Below, piece by piece: positions 1 to 6,316 of a DNA stretch of 6,391 nucleotides. Numbering within the stretch: position 1 is the stretch's first letter; each line of letters begins with the position of its first letter. The position numbers were made by a program, and so were the translations under genes. Origin of the DNA: Paramuribaculum sp. GTDB lineage: Bacteria > Bacteroidota > Bacteroidia > Bacteroidales > Muribaculaceae. The notes under the pieces were generated by a model, which was not told the DNA's origin, did not search any database, and saw only the letters and a program-made list of their open reading frames with translations. The stretch is taken from positions 1 to 6,391 of the forward strand of contig JAIDKJ010000124.1 in the NCBI GenBank assembly GCA_029051835.1, written 5' to 3'.

Positions 1-881
1 TGGCCACCGACGTGGCCGCAAGAGGACTCTCCGTCGACGACCTGACCCACGTGATCAACTACGGACTCCCCGACGACTCGGCCGTCTACACCCACCGCTC
101 CGGACGCACAGGCCGCGCCGGCAAGACAGGAGTGTCGATTGCGATCATACATTCGCGCGAGAAGGGCAAACTGCGCGAGATCGAAAAGAAGATAGGCAAG
201 AAATTCGAGCGCAAGGAGGTGCCCACGCCGGAACATATCATCGAAAAGCAGCTCTACAATCTGGCCGACCGCATAGAAAAAGTGAAAGTCGACGACGAAG
301 AGATCGACAAATATCTGCCCGGAGTCAGCCGCAAGCTCGGATGGCTCTCGCAGGAGGACCTGCTCAAAAGAGTGCTGTCGCTCGAATTCAACCGCCTGCT
401 CGACTACTACCGCGACGCGCCGGTGATAGACTTCATCGACGAGAAGCCGCGCCGCGAGAAACCCGAAAGACCCAAAAACGATCAGGACAAGGATCGCCGC
501 ACGGCCCAGCGCGGCATGGCGCGCATTTACGTCAACGCCGGCAAGGCCGACGGATTTTTTGCCGGCAACCTCATCGACATGCTCAACCACACGGTGGAGG
601 GCAAGCGTGTCGACGTGGGACGCATCGACCTCATGCCGGGCTACTCGCTCTTTGACGTGCCCAAGGCCGACGCCCGCCGCGTGGTAGGCGCACTCTCTGG
701 CGCCGAATACGCCGGCAAGCGCATCTACAGCGAGATCGCCGACCCCGACAAGGACTACGCCCGGGCATCGGCGCGCAAGAAACGCGCAGCCGTGGCCGAC
801 GAGAAGCCCGAAACCACCTACGAATATTTCCTCAAGAAAAACCGTGGGGGCACCAAGAAAAGCTCCCGGAAGAAAAAATAA
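1..881 (+). CDS. deaD: DEAD-box ATP-dependent RNA helicase, DeaD/CsdA type, C-terminal part (5' truncated)
   Basis: This is the last 292 codons of an RNA helicase that uses ATP to unwind short RNA duplexes, probably in ribosome assembly or mRNA turnover in the cytoplasm. The frame is already open at base 3, so the gene begins before the window; the GTG at position 12 is an internal valine, not a start. Counting from the codon at base 3, residues 1-9 carry motif V (ATDVAARGL) and residues 31-40 motif VI ([10 protein letters not shown], with the arginine-finger region). A helical region at about 70-135 resembles the CsdA dimerisation segment. It is followed by a charged Lys/Arg/Glu/Asp linker at about 143-170, a DbpA-type RNA-binding domain at about 172-246 (starts [15 protein letters not shown]), and a very basic tail ending in KKK. 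The domain order fits DeaD/CsdA better than the shorter DbpA. The N-terminal RecA domain (Q motif, Walker A, DEAD) is outside the window. The TAA stop is 3 bp before the next ATG, suggesting co-transcription. Confidence 0.93.
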   Translation, partial: ATDVAARGLSVDDLTHVINYGLPDDSAVYTHRSGRTGRAGKTGVSIAIIHSREKGKLREIEKKIGKKFERKEVPTPEHIIEKQLYNLADRIEKVKVDDEEIDKYLPGVSRKLGWLSQEDLLKRVLSLEFNRLLDYYRDAPVIDFIDEKPRREKPERPKNDQDKDRRTAQRGMARIYVNAGKADGFFAGNLIDMLNHTVEGKRVDVGRIDLMPGYSLFDVPKADARRVVGALSGAEYAGKRIYSEIADPDKDYARASARKKRAAVADEKPETTYEYFLKKNRGGTKKSSRKKK

Positions 882-884
882 CGC

Positions 885-1532
885 ATGAAAATCCTACGCA
901 CCCTAACGCTAACGGCCGCTCTGGCCGCTGTCGCAGCGGGAGCCGCCGCACAGTCGCCGCTGACGGCCACCAAAGTCTTCGTTGAAGCGCCCAGGCAGAT
1001 ATTCCCCCTGCTCGACCGCAATGCCCGGCTCGACATGATCGACTACTTCGAAAACGGCATGGCCAACACCACGGCCAACGCCATGCAGGGACAGTCGGCC
1101 GTGACAGCCGTCAGCCCGATGAGCCTGAGCCTCAAAATGACCGACTCGTCGAGCTACGAACTCGACCTGCTCCCCACGGCCAAGGGCGACACGCTGGTGA
1201 TGCTCATATCGACGGTGGCCACTCCGGCGCCCGACAGCAAAGTGAGCATCCGTACCACCGACTGGCGGACCGATCTGACGGCAGCAGCATTCACCAAGCC
1301 CACGCTCGACCAGTGGCTCACCGACAAGGGGCGCGACAACAAGGGCGAAGTCGAGGCCTTCGTGCCGTTTCTGCTTATCAGCTACTCCTACGATCCCGAG
1401 TCGGCGGTGCTGAAACTGACCAACAATACCCGCCAGTTTCTGTCGTCGGACATCTATGAGATCGTGGCTCCATATCTGCTGGGAGAGAAAAGCTATAAAT
1501 GGAACGGCAAAAAATTCACGCCACTGAAATGA
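885..1532 (+). CDS. DUF3256 family exported protein, function unknown
   Basis: This 215-residue protein matches my memory of DUF3256 (PF11644), a family found essentially in Bacteroidales and without an assigned function. The N-terminus is a clear Sec signal peptide: a basic n-region (K2, R5), a hydrophobic alanine/leucine-rich core at about 6-18 and a likely signal peptidase I cut after AAA at 20-22, leaving Gln23. There is no lipobox cysteine, so a soluble periplasmic protein is more likely than a lipoprotein. No other transmembrane segment is evident. The mature part begins with a segment like 'VFVEAPRQIFPLLDRNARLDMIDYF' (family-typical) and ends with a Tyr/Trp/Lys-rich stretch. I see no catalytic motif. 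The ATG lies 3 bp after the helicase stop, and its TGA overlaps the xseA ATG, so it sits inside an operon with the exonuclease VII genes. Whether it has any role linked to them cannot be read from sequence: an exported protein would not meet a cytoplasmic nuclease. Confidence 0.85.
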   Translation: MKILRTLTLTAALAAVAAGAAAQSPLTATKVFVEAPRQIFPLLDRNARLDMIDYFENGMANTTANAMQGQSAVTAVSPMSLSLKMTDSSSYELDLLPTAKGDTLVMLISTVATPAPDSKVSIRTTDWRTDLTAAAFTKPTLDQWLTDKGRDNKGEVEAFVPFLLISYSYDPESAVLKLTNNTRQFLSSDIYEIVAPYLLGEKSYKWNGKKFTPLK

Positions 1533-2896
1533 ACCCGCGCGACGCTGCCGCTTTGATGCAGGAAGAGAGAGCCATAAGCCTGGGCGCGCTCACGGCACGC
1601 ATAGCCGGGAGGATCTCCACGCCCGAACTGCGCGACGTATGGACCGTGGCGGAGGCTTCCGACATGCGCACATCGGGCGGCCACTGCTATCTGGAGCTGA
1701 TAGAGAAAAACGAAGCCACGGGAGCCGTCACGGCGCGCCTGAGAGCCATCATCTGGTCATCGCAGCTCAACAGCCTGCAGGCGAAATTCGCCGCCGTCAC
1801 CGGCCAGCGCATGTCGACAGGCATGAAACTGCTCGTGCGCGGCACCGTCAACTTCCACAGCGCCTACGGCATATCGCTGGTCATAACCGACGTCGATCCC
1901 TCCTTCACGGTAGGCGACGTCGAGCGGCGCCGGCGAGAGATACTGCAGCGGCTCACACGCGAAGGGATAGCCGAGATGAACAAACGGCTCCCCTGGCCGG
2001 TGCCGACACTGCGCATAGCCGTGATCTCCGCCCCCGGAGCCGCCGGTTACGGCGACTTCATGCACCAGATCCATGCCAACACGCAGCGCCTGCGCTTCAG
2101 AGTCCGACTGTTTGAGGCCGTCATGCAGGGCGAGCACACCGCCGCGTCGGTAATCCACGCCCTCGAACGCATAGCCACCGACAACGACGAATGGGACTGC
2201 GTGGTGATCATCCGCGGCGGCGGAGCCACCAGCGACCTGATATCGTTTGACAGCTACGAACTTGCTGCCAACGTGGCCCAGTTCCCGCTGCCGGTGATAG
2301 TGGGCATAGGCCACGAACGCGACGTCACCGTGCTCGACTACGTGGCCGCCATGCGCGTAAAGACCCCGACTGCCGCCGCCGAGTGGCTTGTCGGGCAGGC
2401 GCAGGCTCTTCTCGATGCGCTCCGTCGCACCGGAGCCGACATACTCCAGACCGTGACCGACCGAATAGGCGGATGCCGCACACAGCTCGCCTACATTGAG
2501 GGACAGCTGCCACACGCACCGAAAGCCGCCATCGAACGCGCCAATGCGACGCTCAGCGCCAAAGCGATGCAGCTTTCGGCCGCCGCCACCGCACGTACGG
2601 CGCCCGAACGGGCACGCCTTGCCGCCAAAGGCGAGAATATCGCCACCGCAGCCGACGGAGCCATCGAACGCGCCCGCCGGAGGCTCGACGCCACCGCCGC
2701 CCTGCTCGACGCGCTCTCGCCCATGGCCACCCTGCGGCGCGGATATTCGATAACCCGCATAGGCGGACATGCCGTAAAATCGGTCGGACAGATGCCGCAG
2801 GGCACCGTCATCGAAACGATCGTGGCCGACGGACGGGTATTATCGACCGTCGGCGCCGACAACAATTATAATCAACCAAAGCAAACCACCGACTGA
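1529..2896 (+). CDS. xseA: Exodeoxyribonuclease VII large subunit
   Basis: XseA is the catalytic subunit of exonuclease VII, which with XseB degrades single-stranded DNA from both ends in the cytoplasm and acts in mismatch repair and damage processing. From the chosen ATG it is 455 residues, nearly the length of the E. coli protein. An OB-fold DNA-binding domain occupies about 15-125 (including DVWTVAEASDMRTSGGHCYLEL). The nuclease domain follows, with AVISAPGAAGYGDF (Asp176), IIRGGGATSDL (Arg229, Asp236) and GIGHERDVTVLDYVA (His262, Asp265). By my alignment, Asp176, Arg229, His262 and Asp265 match the residues reported as essential in E. coli XseA. An Ala/Arg-rich helical stretch at about 285-395 corresponds to the long helices that carry XseB, and the end has the family LSPMATLRRGYSI motif. 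I chose the ATG at 1529 because it forms an ATGA overlap with the DUF3256 stop, typical of translational coupling. An in-frame ATG at 1499 would add 10 unconserved residues inside the upstream gene, and one at 1556 is also possible. Confidence 0.95.
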   Translation: MNPRDAAALMQEERAISLGALTARIAGRISTPELRDVWTVAEASDMRTSGGHCYLELIEKNEATGAVTARLRAIIWSSQLNSLQAKFAAVTGQRMSTGMKLLVRGTVNFHSAYGISLVITDVDPSFTVGDVERRRREILQRLTREGIAEMNKRLPWPVPTLRIAVISAPGAAGYGDFMHQIHANTQRLRFRVRLFEAVMQGEHTAASVIHALERIATDNDEWDCVVIIRGGGATSDLISFDSYELAANVAQFPLPVIVGIGHERDVTVLDYVAAMRVKTPTAAAEWLVGQAQALLDALRRTGADILQTVTDRIGGCRTQLAYIEGQLPHAPKAAIERANATLSAKAMQLSAAATARTAPERARLAAKGENIATAADGAIERARRRLDATAALLDALSPMATLRRGYSITRIGGHAVKSVGQMPQGTVIETIVADGRVLSTVGADNNYNQPKQTTD

Positions 2897-2899
2897 ACA

Positions 2900-3118
2900 A
2901 TGGAAAACCAACCGACGCCAGTAAAGGATCTGACCTACAACCAGGCCATAGGCGAACTCGACTCGATATTGCGCACGATGCAGAGCGATTCGTGCGACAT
3001 CGACAAGCTTACAGCCTACACACGACGCGCCACCGAACTGCTGCGCGAATGCCGCTCGCGGCTGACGGCCACCGACGAGGAGCTGCGTTCCATACTCGAA
3101 GGCCTCGAAAACAACTGA
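2900..3118 (+). CDS. xseB: Exodeoxyribonuclease VII small subunit
   Basis: XseB is the small helical subunit of exonuclease VII; several copies bind the long helices of XseA and are needed for activity. The 72-residue product shows the family pattern: LTYNQAIGELDSILRTM at about 11-27, then DIDKLTAYTRRATELLRECRSRL at about 33-55, matching the two-helix hairpin of XseB. The length is normal (E. coli XseB is 80 residues). The ATG is 3 bp after the xseA TGA, so the two subunits are made from one message, as expected for a complex with fixed stoichiometry. No Shine-Dalgarno sequence is visible upstream, which is usual for Bacteroidota; the upstream 25 bases are A-rich. Confidence 0.93.
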   Translation: MENQPTPVKDLTYNQAIGELDSILRTMQSDSCDIDKLTAYTRRATELLRECRSRLTATDEELRSILEGLENN

Positions 3119-3184
3119 CGGCACCCCCCGTCTGTCGCCGAAAACGAACCATCAGTGGCCGCTCATCGTTGTTAAAACAGACAC

Positions 3185-3192
3185 TAAATTTT
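3185..3192 (+). promoter_or_regulatory. Possible weak -7 box upstream of the acyl-CoA synthetase
   Basis: In the 90-bp gap between xseB and the next gene, TAAATTTT matches the Bacteroidota -7 element TAnnTTTG at all but the last base. There is no TTTG at the expected 19-21 bp upstream, and the predicted start would leave only about 10 bases of leader before the ATG at 3209. It may be a weak internal promoter or chance AT-richness. I see no hairpin followed by a T-run in this gap, so read-through from xseB is equally possible. Confidence 0.25.
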
Positions 3193-3208
3193 ACCGACAG
3201 CCACAACT

Positions 3209-4873
3209 ATGTACGACGAAAACCTATTGCAGATATACGCCGACAGCTTCCGCAACAACTGGGATCTGCCGGCAGTCAGTGACTACACTTCGGGCGAAAC
3301 GCTGACCTACGGCCGCCTGGCCGAACGAATAGCGCGCACCCATCTCTTCTTCCGCGACTGCGGAGTGAAACCGGGCGACAAGATAGCGCTGCTCGGCAAG
3401 AACACCATATCGTGGGTAGTGTCGTATATGGCCACCGTCACCTATGGCGCGGTAATCGTGCCGATACTTCAGGACTTCAACGTACAGGACGCACAGCACA
3501 TCATCAACCACAGCGACTCGGTGATGCTCTTTGTCAGCGACTCGATATGGGACAATATCGAATTCGAGAAGCTCCACCGCATCAAAGTGGCCATGAGCCT
3601 CGACGACGCCAAAGTGCTTGCCGAGCATCCCGACAACTCCGGGCGAGCCATCCGCGCCATCGGACGCCTGCGCAAAGAGTTCGCCCGCCGGCATCCTGCC
3701 GGATTCAGCCCGTCGGATATCGACTATCCCGTCATGGCGGCCGAATCGCTCGCCGAGATCAACTACACATCAGGCACCACCGGCTTCTCCAAAGGAGTGA
3801 TGCTCACCCACGGCAACCTTGTGGGCAACGTGGTGTTCGGCATGCGCTCCAAGCTCCACTACCGCGAGTCGCGGTGTCTGTCGTTTCTGCCGCTGGCCCA
3901 CGCCTACGGATGCGCCTTCGACATGCTCGTGCCTCTCGCAGTGGGCACCCACATCACGCTGTTCGGCAAACTGCCCTCGCCCAAAGCGCTTCTGAAAGCC
4001 ATGAACGAGGTGAAGCCCAACCTGATACTGTGCGTGCCGCTCATACTCGAAAAGATCTACCGCAACCAGATACTTCCGGTCATCTCACGCCGTTCGATGA
4101 AGCGGATTATGGCGCTTCCGCTCCTCAACCGCACGGTCTACGCCAAGATCCGCGCCAGGCTCAACGACGCTTTCGGCGGAGAGTTCGAGGAGGTGATAGC
4201 AGGCGGAGCGCCGCTCAACCGCGAAGTCGAGGAGTTTCTCCACCGCATCAGATTCAGGTTCACCGTCGGCTACGGAATGACCGAATGCGGCCCGCTCATA
4301 AGCTATACCCCCTGGCAGAGCTTCATCCCCGGATCGTCGGGACGCATACTGCCGGTGATGGAAGTGAAGGTGACCAGCGACCGCCCTGAAGAGACACCCG
4401 GCGAGATATGCGTGCGCGGCCAGAATGTCATGAAGGGATATTACAAAAACGCCGAAGCCACCGAGGCCGTGCTCGATAGCGAAGGATGGCTCCACACCGG
4501 CGACATGGGCACCGTAAGTCCCGACGGCACGATATTCATAAAAGGCCGCTACAAGACCATGATACTCTCGGCCAACGGACAGAATATCTACCCCGAGGAG
4601 ATCGAGGCTAAGCTCAACAACATGCCGTTTGTGGCCGAAAGCCTCGTGGTGGAGCGCGGAAAGCGCCTGATAGCGCTCGTCTATCCCGACTACGAGGCGA
4701 TGGACCGGCGCGGAGTCACGTCGGCCATGCTCCCCGAAATAATGGTGAAAGTCACCGAAAAGCTCAACCGCCTGGTGGCTCCCTACGAACGCATCGACCG
4801 GATACAACTCATAGCCAACGAATTCGAAAAGACCCCCAAGCGGTCGATAAAACGCTATCTTTACAACGCCTGA
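3209..4873 (+). CDS. Long-chain fatty-acid--CoA ligase (AMP-forming acyl-CoA synthetase), FadD-like
   Basis: This 554-residue adenylating enzyme would activate a fatty acid with ATP to an acyl-adenylate and transfer it to CoA, at the cytoplasm or inner membrane face. It shows the ANL superfamily core motifs in order: the P-loop YTSGTTGFSKG at 186-196, LSFLPLAHAYG at about 224-234, YGMTECGP at 355-362 (A5), GWLHTGDMG at 426-434 with the ribose-binding Asp432 (A7), and IKGRYKTMILSANGQNIYPEEIE at about 444-466 with hinge-region Arg447 (A8). The length and the A8 form are those of long-chain acyl-CoA synthetases rather than acetyl-CoA synthetase or peptide-synthetase domains. The last motif reads EKTPKRSIKRYLY (540-552); by my alignment the usual catalytic A10 lysine falls on Ser546, with Lys544 and Lys548 beside it. 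Chain-length preference cannot be read from sequence; an O-acyl-AMP ligase for another lipid route is an alternative. It lies 90 bp after xseB, and its last codons overlap the end of the convergent metY. Confidence 0.9.
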   Translation: MYDENLLQIYADSFRNNWDLPAVSDYTSGETLTYGRLAERIARTHLFFRDCGVKPGDKIALLGKNTISWVVSYMATVTYGAVIVPILQDFNVQDAQHIINHSDSVMLFVSDSIWDNIEFEKLHRIKVAMSLDDAKVLAEHPDNSGRAIRAIGRLRKEFARRHPAGFSPSDIDYPVMAAESLAEINYTSGTTGFSKGVMLTHGNLVGNVVFGMRSKLHYRESRCLSFLPLAHAYGCAFDMLVPLAVGTHITLFGKLPSPKALLKAMNEVKPNLILCVPLILEKIYRNQILPVISRRSMKRIMALPLLNRTVYAKIRARLNDAFGGEFEEVIAGGAPLNREVEEFLHRIRFRFTVGYGMTECGPLISYTPWQSFIPGSSGRILPVMEVKVTSDRPEETPGEICVRGQNVMKGYYKNAEATEAVLDSEGWLHTGDMGTVSPDGTIFIKGRYKTMILSANGQNIYPEEIEAKLNNMPFVAESLVVERGKRLIALVYPDYEAMDRRGVTSAMLPEIMVKVTEKLNRLVAPYERIDRIQLIANEFEKTPKRSIKRYLYNA

Positions 4874-6150
4874 TCAAGCGCCTGACGGAGATCGGCTATG
4901 ATATCGTCGGCATCCTCGATGCCTACCGACAGACGTATCAGGTCGGGACGCACTCCGGCAGCCTCAAGCTGCTCGTCGGAGAGCTGGCGATGGGTATGGC
5001 TCGCTGGATGCAGCACACACGTGCGGGCATCAGCCACGTGTGTGACTATGGCTATGAATTTCAGCGCATCCATAAACCGTATGGCCGCCGCGCGGTCGCC
5101 CTTGACACCGAACGACACCACTCCGCACACCCCGCCGGGCAGATACTTCTCAGCCAGAGCATGCTGAGGATTCGACGGCAGGCCGGCATAGTTGACCCAT
5201 GCCACCCGAGGCTCCTGCTCGAGCCACTGCGCCACCTTCAGAGCATTGTTGCAATGACGCGGCACACGCAGATGGAGCGACTCAAGCCCGATATTGAGCA
5301 AAAACGAATTGTGAGGCGACGGCACAGCGCCGAGATCGCGCATCAGTTGGGCCGTAAGCTTGGTGAGATAAGCCATCGGGCCGAACGCTTTGGTATATGT
5401 CAGCCCATGATACGACTCGTCGGGCGTAGTCAGGCCGGGATACTTGTCGGCATGAGCCTCCCAGTCAAAACGGCCGCTGTCGACCACCGCCCCGCCCACG
5501 CTCGTTGCATGGCCGTCCATATACTTCGTAGTAGAGTGCGTCACAATATCAGCGCCCCACTCAAACGGACGGCAGTTGACCGGAGTCGGGAAAGTATTGT
5601 CGACAATCAGCGGAACGCCATGAGCATGAGCCACACGTGCGAACTTCTCTATGTCGAGCACGTCGAGCGACGGATTTGACACCGTCTCGCCAAACATCAT
5701 TTTGGTCTGAGGGCGGAAAGCGGCTGCAAGCTCCTCTTCGGAAGCTTTCGGGTCGACGAATGTCACGTCGATGCCCATCTTCCTCATTGTCACCGCAAAA
5801 AGATTGAACGTGCCGCCATATATGGCCGACGAGCTGACTATGTGGTCGCCAGCCTCGCAGATATTGAATGCGGCAAAAAAGTTGGCGGCCTGGCCGCTCG
5901 AAGTCAGCACTGCACCGACTCCCCCCTCAAGAGCGGCTATTTTGGCGGCCACTGCATCGTTGGTGGGATTCTGCAGGCGGGTATAGAAATAGCCCGTATC
6001 CTCCAGATCGAACAGGCGCGCCATCTGCTCGCTGTCGTCATACTTAAATGTAGTACTCTGATAGATAGGCAGCACACGCGGCTCACCCTTTGACGGTTTC
6101 CATCCTTCCTGCACACAAATGGTGCCTATATGTCGGCTTTCTTTTTCCAT
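4861..6150 (-). CDS. metY: O-acetylhomoserine sulfhydrylase (O-acetylhomoserine aminocarboxypropyltransferase)
   Basis: MetY is a cytoplasmic PLP enzyme that joins sulfide to O-acetylhomoserine to give homocysteine, the direct sulfhydrylation route to methionine. The 429-residue product carries the Cys/Met metabolism PLP fold: YFYTRLQNPT at 54-63 (Tyr56 and Arg58 contact the phosphate across the dimer), SSGQAAN at 84-90, Tyr111 stacking on PLP, Asp184 in VDNTF, and the Schiff-base Lys209 in HSTTKYMDGH. Arg406 in LIRLSVGIED should bind the substrate carboxylate. The GRFDWEAHADKYPGL...SYHGLTY insert after the lysine and the length above 420 favour MetY over cystathionine gamma-synthase or beta-lyase (about 380-400), though a side activity as cysteine synthase is possible. 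I take the ATG at 6150, which places the start next to the conserved HIGTICVQEGW. The open frame continues to a TTG at 6207, but the predicted promoter lies inside that extension. The stop lies within the 3' end of the convergent acyl-CoA synthetase gene. Confidence 0.93.
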   Translation of the reverse strand: MEKESRHIGTICVQEGWKPSKGEPRVLPIYQSTTFKYDDSEQMARLFDLEDTGYFYTRLQNPTNDAVAAKIAALEGGVGAVLTSSGQAANFFAAFNICEAGDHIVSSSAIYGGTFNLFAVTMRKMGIDVTFVDPKASEEELAAAFRPQTKMMFGETVSNPSLDVLDIEKFARVAHAHGVPLIVDNTFPTPVNCRPFEWGADIVTHSTTKYMDGHATSVGGAVVDSGRFDWEAHADKYPGLTTPDESYHGLTYTKAFGPMAYLTKLTAQLMRDLGAVPSPHNSFLLNIGLESLHLRVPRHCNNALKVAQWLEQEPRVAWVNYAGLPSNPQHALAEKYLPGGVCGVVSFGVKGDRAAAIRFMDALKFIAIVTHVADARTCVLHPASHTHRQLSDEQLEAAGVRPDLIRLSVGIEDADDIIADLRQALDQAL

Positions 6151-6182
6151 ATACTGATAAATGTTTGCGATTGATGAAGACG

Positions 6183-6190
6183 CAAATTTA
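6183..6190 (-). promoter_or_regulatory. metY promoter -7 box
   Basis: On the minus strand these bases read TAAATTTG, an exact match to the Bacteroidota sigma-ABfr -7 element TAnnTTTG. Transcription would begin near 6177, giving a leader of roughly 27 bases to the ATG at 6150, too short for a riboswitch. No TTTG -33 element lies at the usual 19-21 bp upstream, where the sequence is instead the tandem repeat and palindrome. This suggests a promoter that may depend on a bound activator, but that step is inference. Confidence 0.5.
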
Positions 6191-6210
6191 GACAATATTT
6201 TAGACAATAT
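6187..6210. repeat. Perfect tandem 12-bp direct repeat at the metY promoter
   Basis: The plus strand reads TTTAGACAATAT twice in a row with no mismatch (6187-6198 and 6199-6210). The first copy overlaps the metY -7 box and the second runs into the palindrome at 6207-6233, so the repeat occupies the spacer and would-be -33 region of that promoter. A 12-bp period is slightly more than one helical turn, so two identical protein sites would lie on nearly the same face of the DNA. It could be a regulator's operator or a recent slippage duplication. Confidence 0.8.
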
Positions 6211-6233
6211 TTCAGTCTTTCGGGCTGAAATAT
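6207..6233. promoter_or_regulatory. Palindrome between the metY and tRNA-Leu promoters, possible operator
   Basis: ATATTTCAG (6207-6215) and CTGAAATAT (6225-6233) are perfect 9-bp inverted arms separated by 9 bases. It sits just upstream of the metY -7 region and ends about 10 bp before the -33 box of the tRNA promoter. No T-run or gene end adjoins it, so a terminator is unlikely; an operator for a dimeric regulator is the simplest reading. Which regulator is unknown. Confidence 0.5.
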
Positions 6234-6242
6234 GTCGTTATT

Positions 6243-6274
6243 TTTGGCCGAATGGCAAAACTTCCTTAACTTTG
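6243..6274 (+). promoter_or_regulatory. Bacteroidota-type promoter for tRNA-Leu
   Basis: A TTTG -33 element at 6243-6246 is followed after 20 bp by TAACTTTG at 6267-6274, an exact TAnnTTTG -7 element. Both boxes and the spacing fit the Bacteroidota consensus. Transcription would start near 6280, leaving a leader of about 36 bases to be removed by RNase P before the tRNA 5' end at 6317. Confidence 0.75.
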
Positions 6275-6316
6275 CCCTCGGATTTCAGGCGCCAACACAA
6301 TGCCTGCTGCCGCGAT

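Noticed and set aside
1499..1528. An upstream ATG at 1499 for xseA
   Set aside because: It would add 10 unconserved residues inside the DUF3256 gene, whereas the ATG at 1529 makes a standard ATGA coupling junction.
1757..2770. A 337-codon open frame antisense to xseA
   Set aside because: It lies wholly opposite a well-conserved gene. Its translation is rich in Gly, His and Val with no recognisable motif, as expected for a mirror frame of GC-rich coding sequence.
3130..3182. Inverted repeat GTCTGT/ACAGAC in the gap after xseB, as a terminator
   Set aside because: The arms are only 6 bp with over 40 bases between them and no T-run follows, so it is chance-level.
3412..4389. A 325-codon plus-strand open frame overlapping the acyl-CoA synthetase
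   Set aside because: It is an out-of-frame shadow rich in Arg, Pro and His, inside a gene whose own frame is strongly conserved.
4085..4807. A 240-codon open frame antisense to the acyl-CoA synthetase
   Set aside because: Same reasoning: the sense strand encodes all ANL motifs through this stretch, and the antisense product is His/Val/Gly-rich without domain features.
6150..6177. A SAM-type riboswitch in the metY leader
   Set aside because: The predicted leader is only about 27 bases, too short for any known SAM riboswitch, and no conserved aptamer core is visible.
6151..6207. A 19-residue N-terminal extension of MetY from a TTG at 6207
   Set aside because: The predicted -7 box at 6183-6190 lies within it, so the message would begin downstream of the TTG. 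The 12-bp repeat would also encode a repeated peptide (SKIL/SKF) unlike the family, and the ATG at 6150 puts the start beside the conserved region.
6242..6260. Imperfect inverted repeat TTTT(G)GCC/GGCAAAA over the -33 region of the tRNA promoter
   Set aside because: The core stem is only 3 bp plus an A/T extension past a bulge, and it is explained by the promoter element itself; too weak to call an operator.
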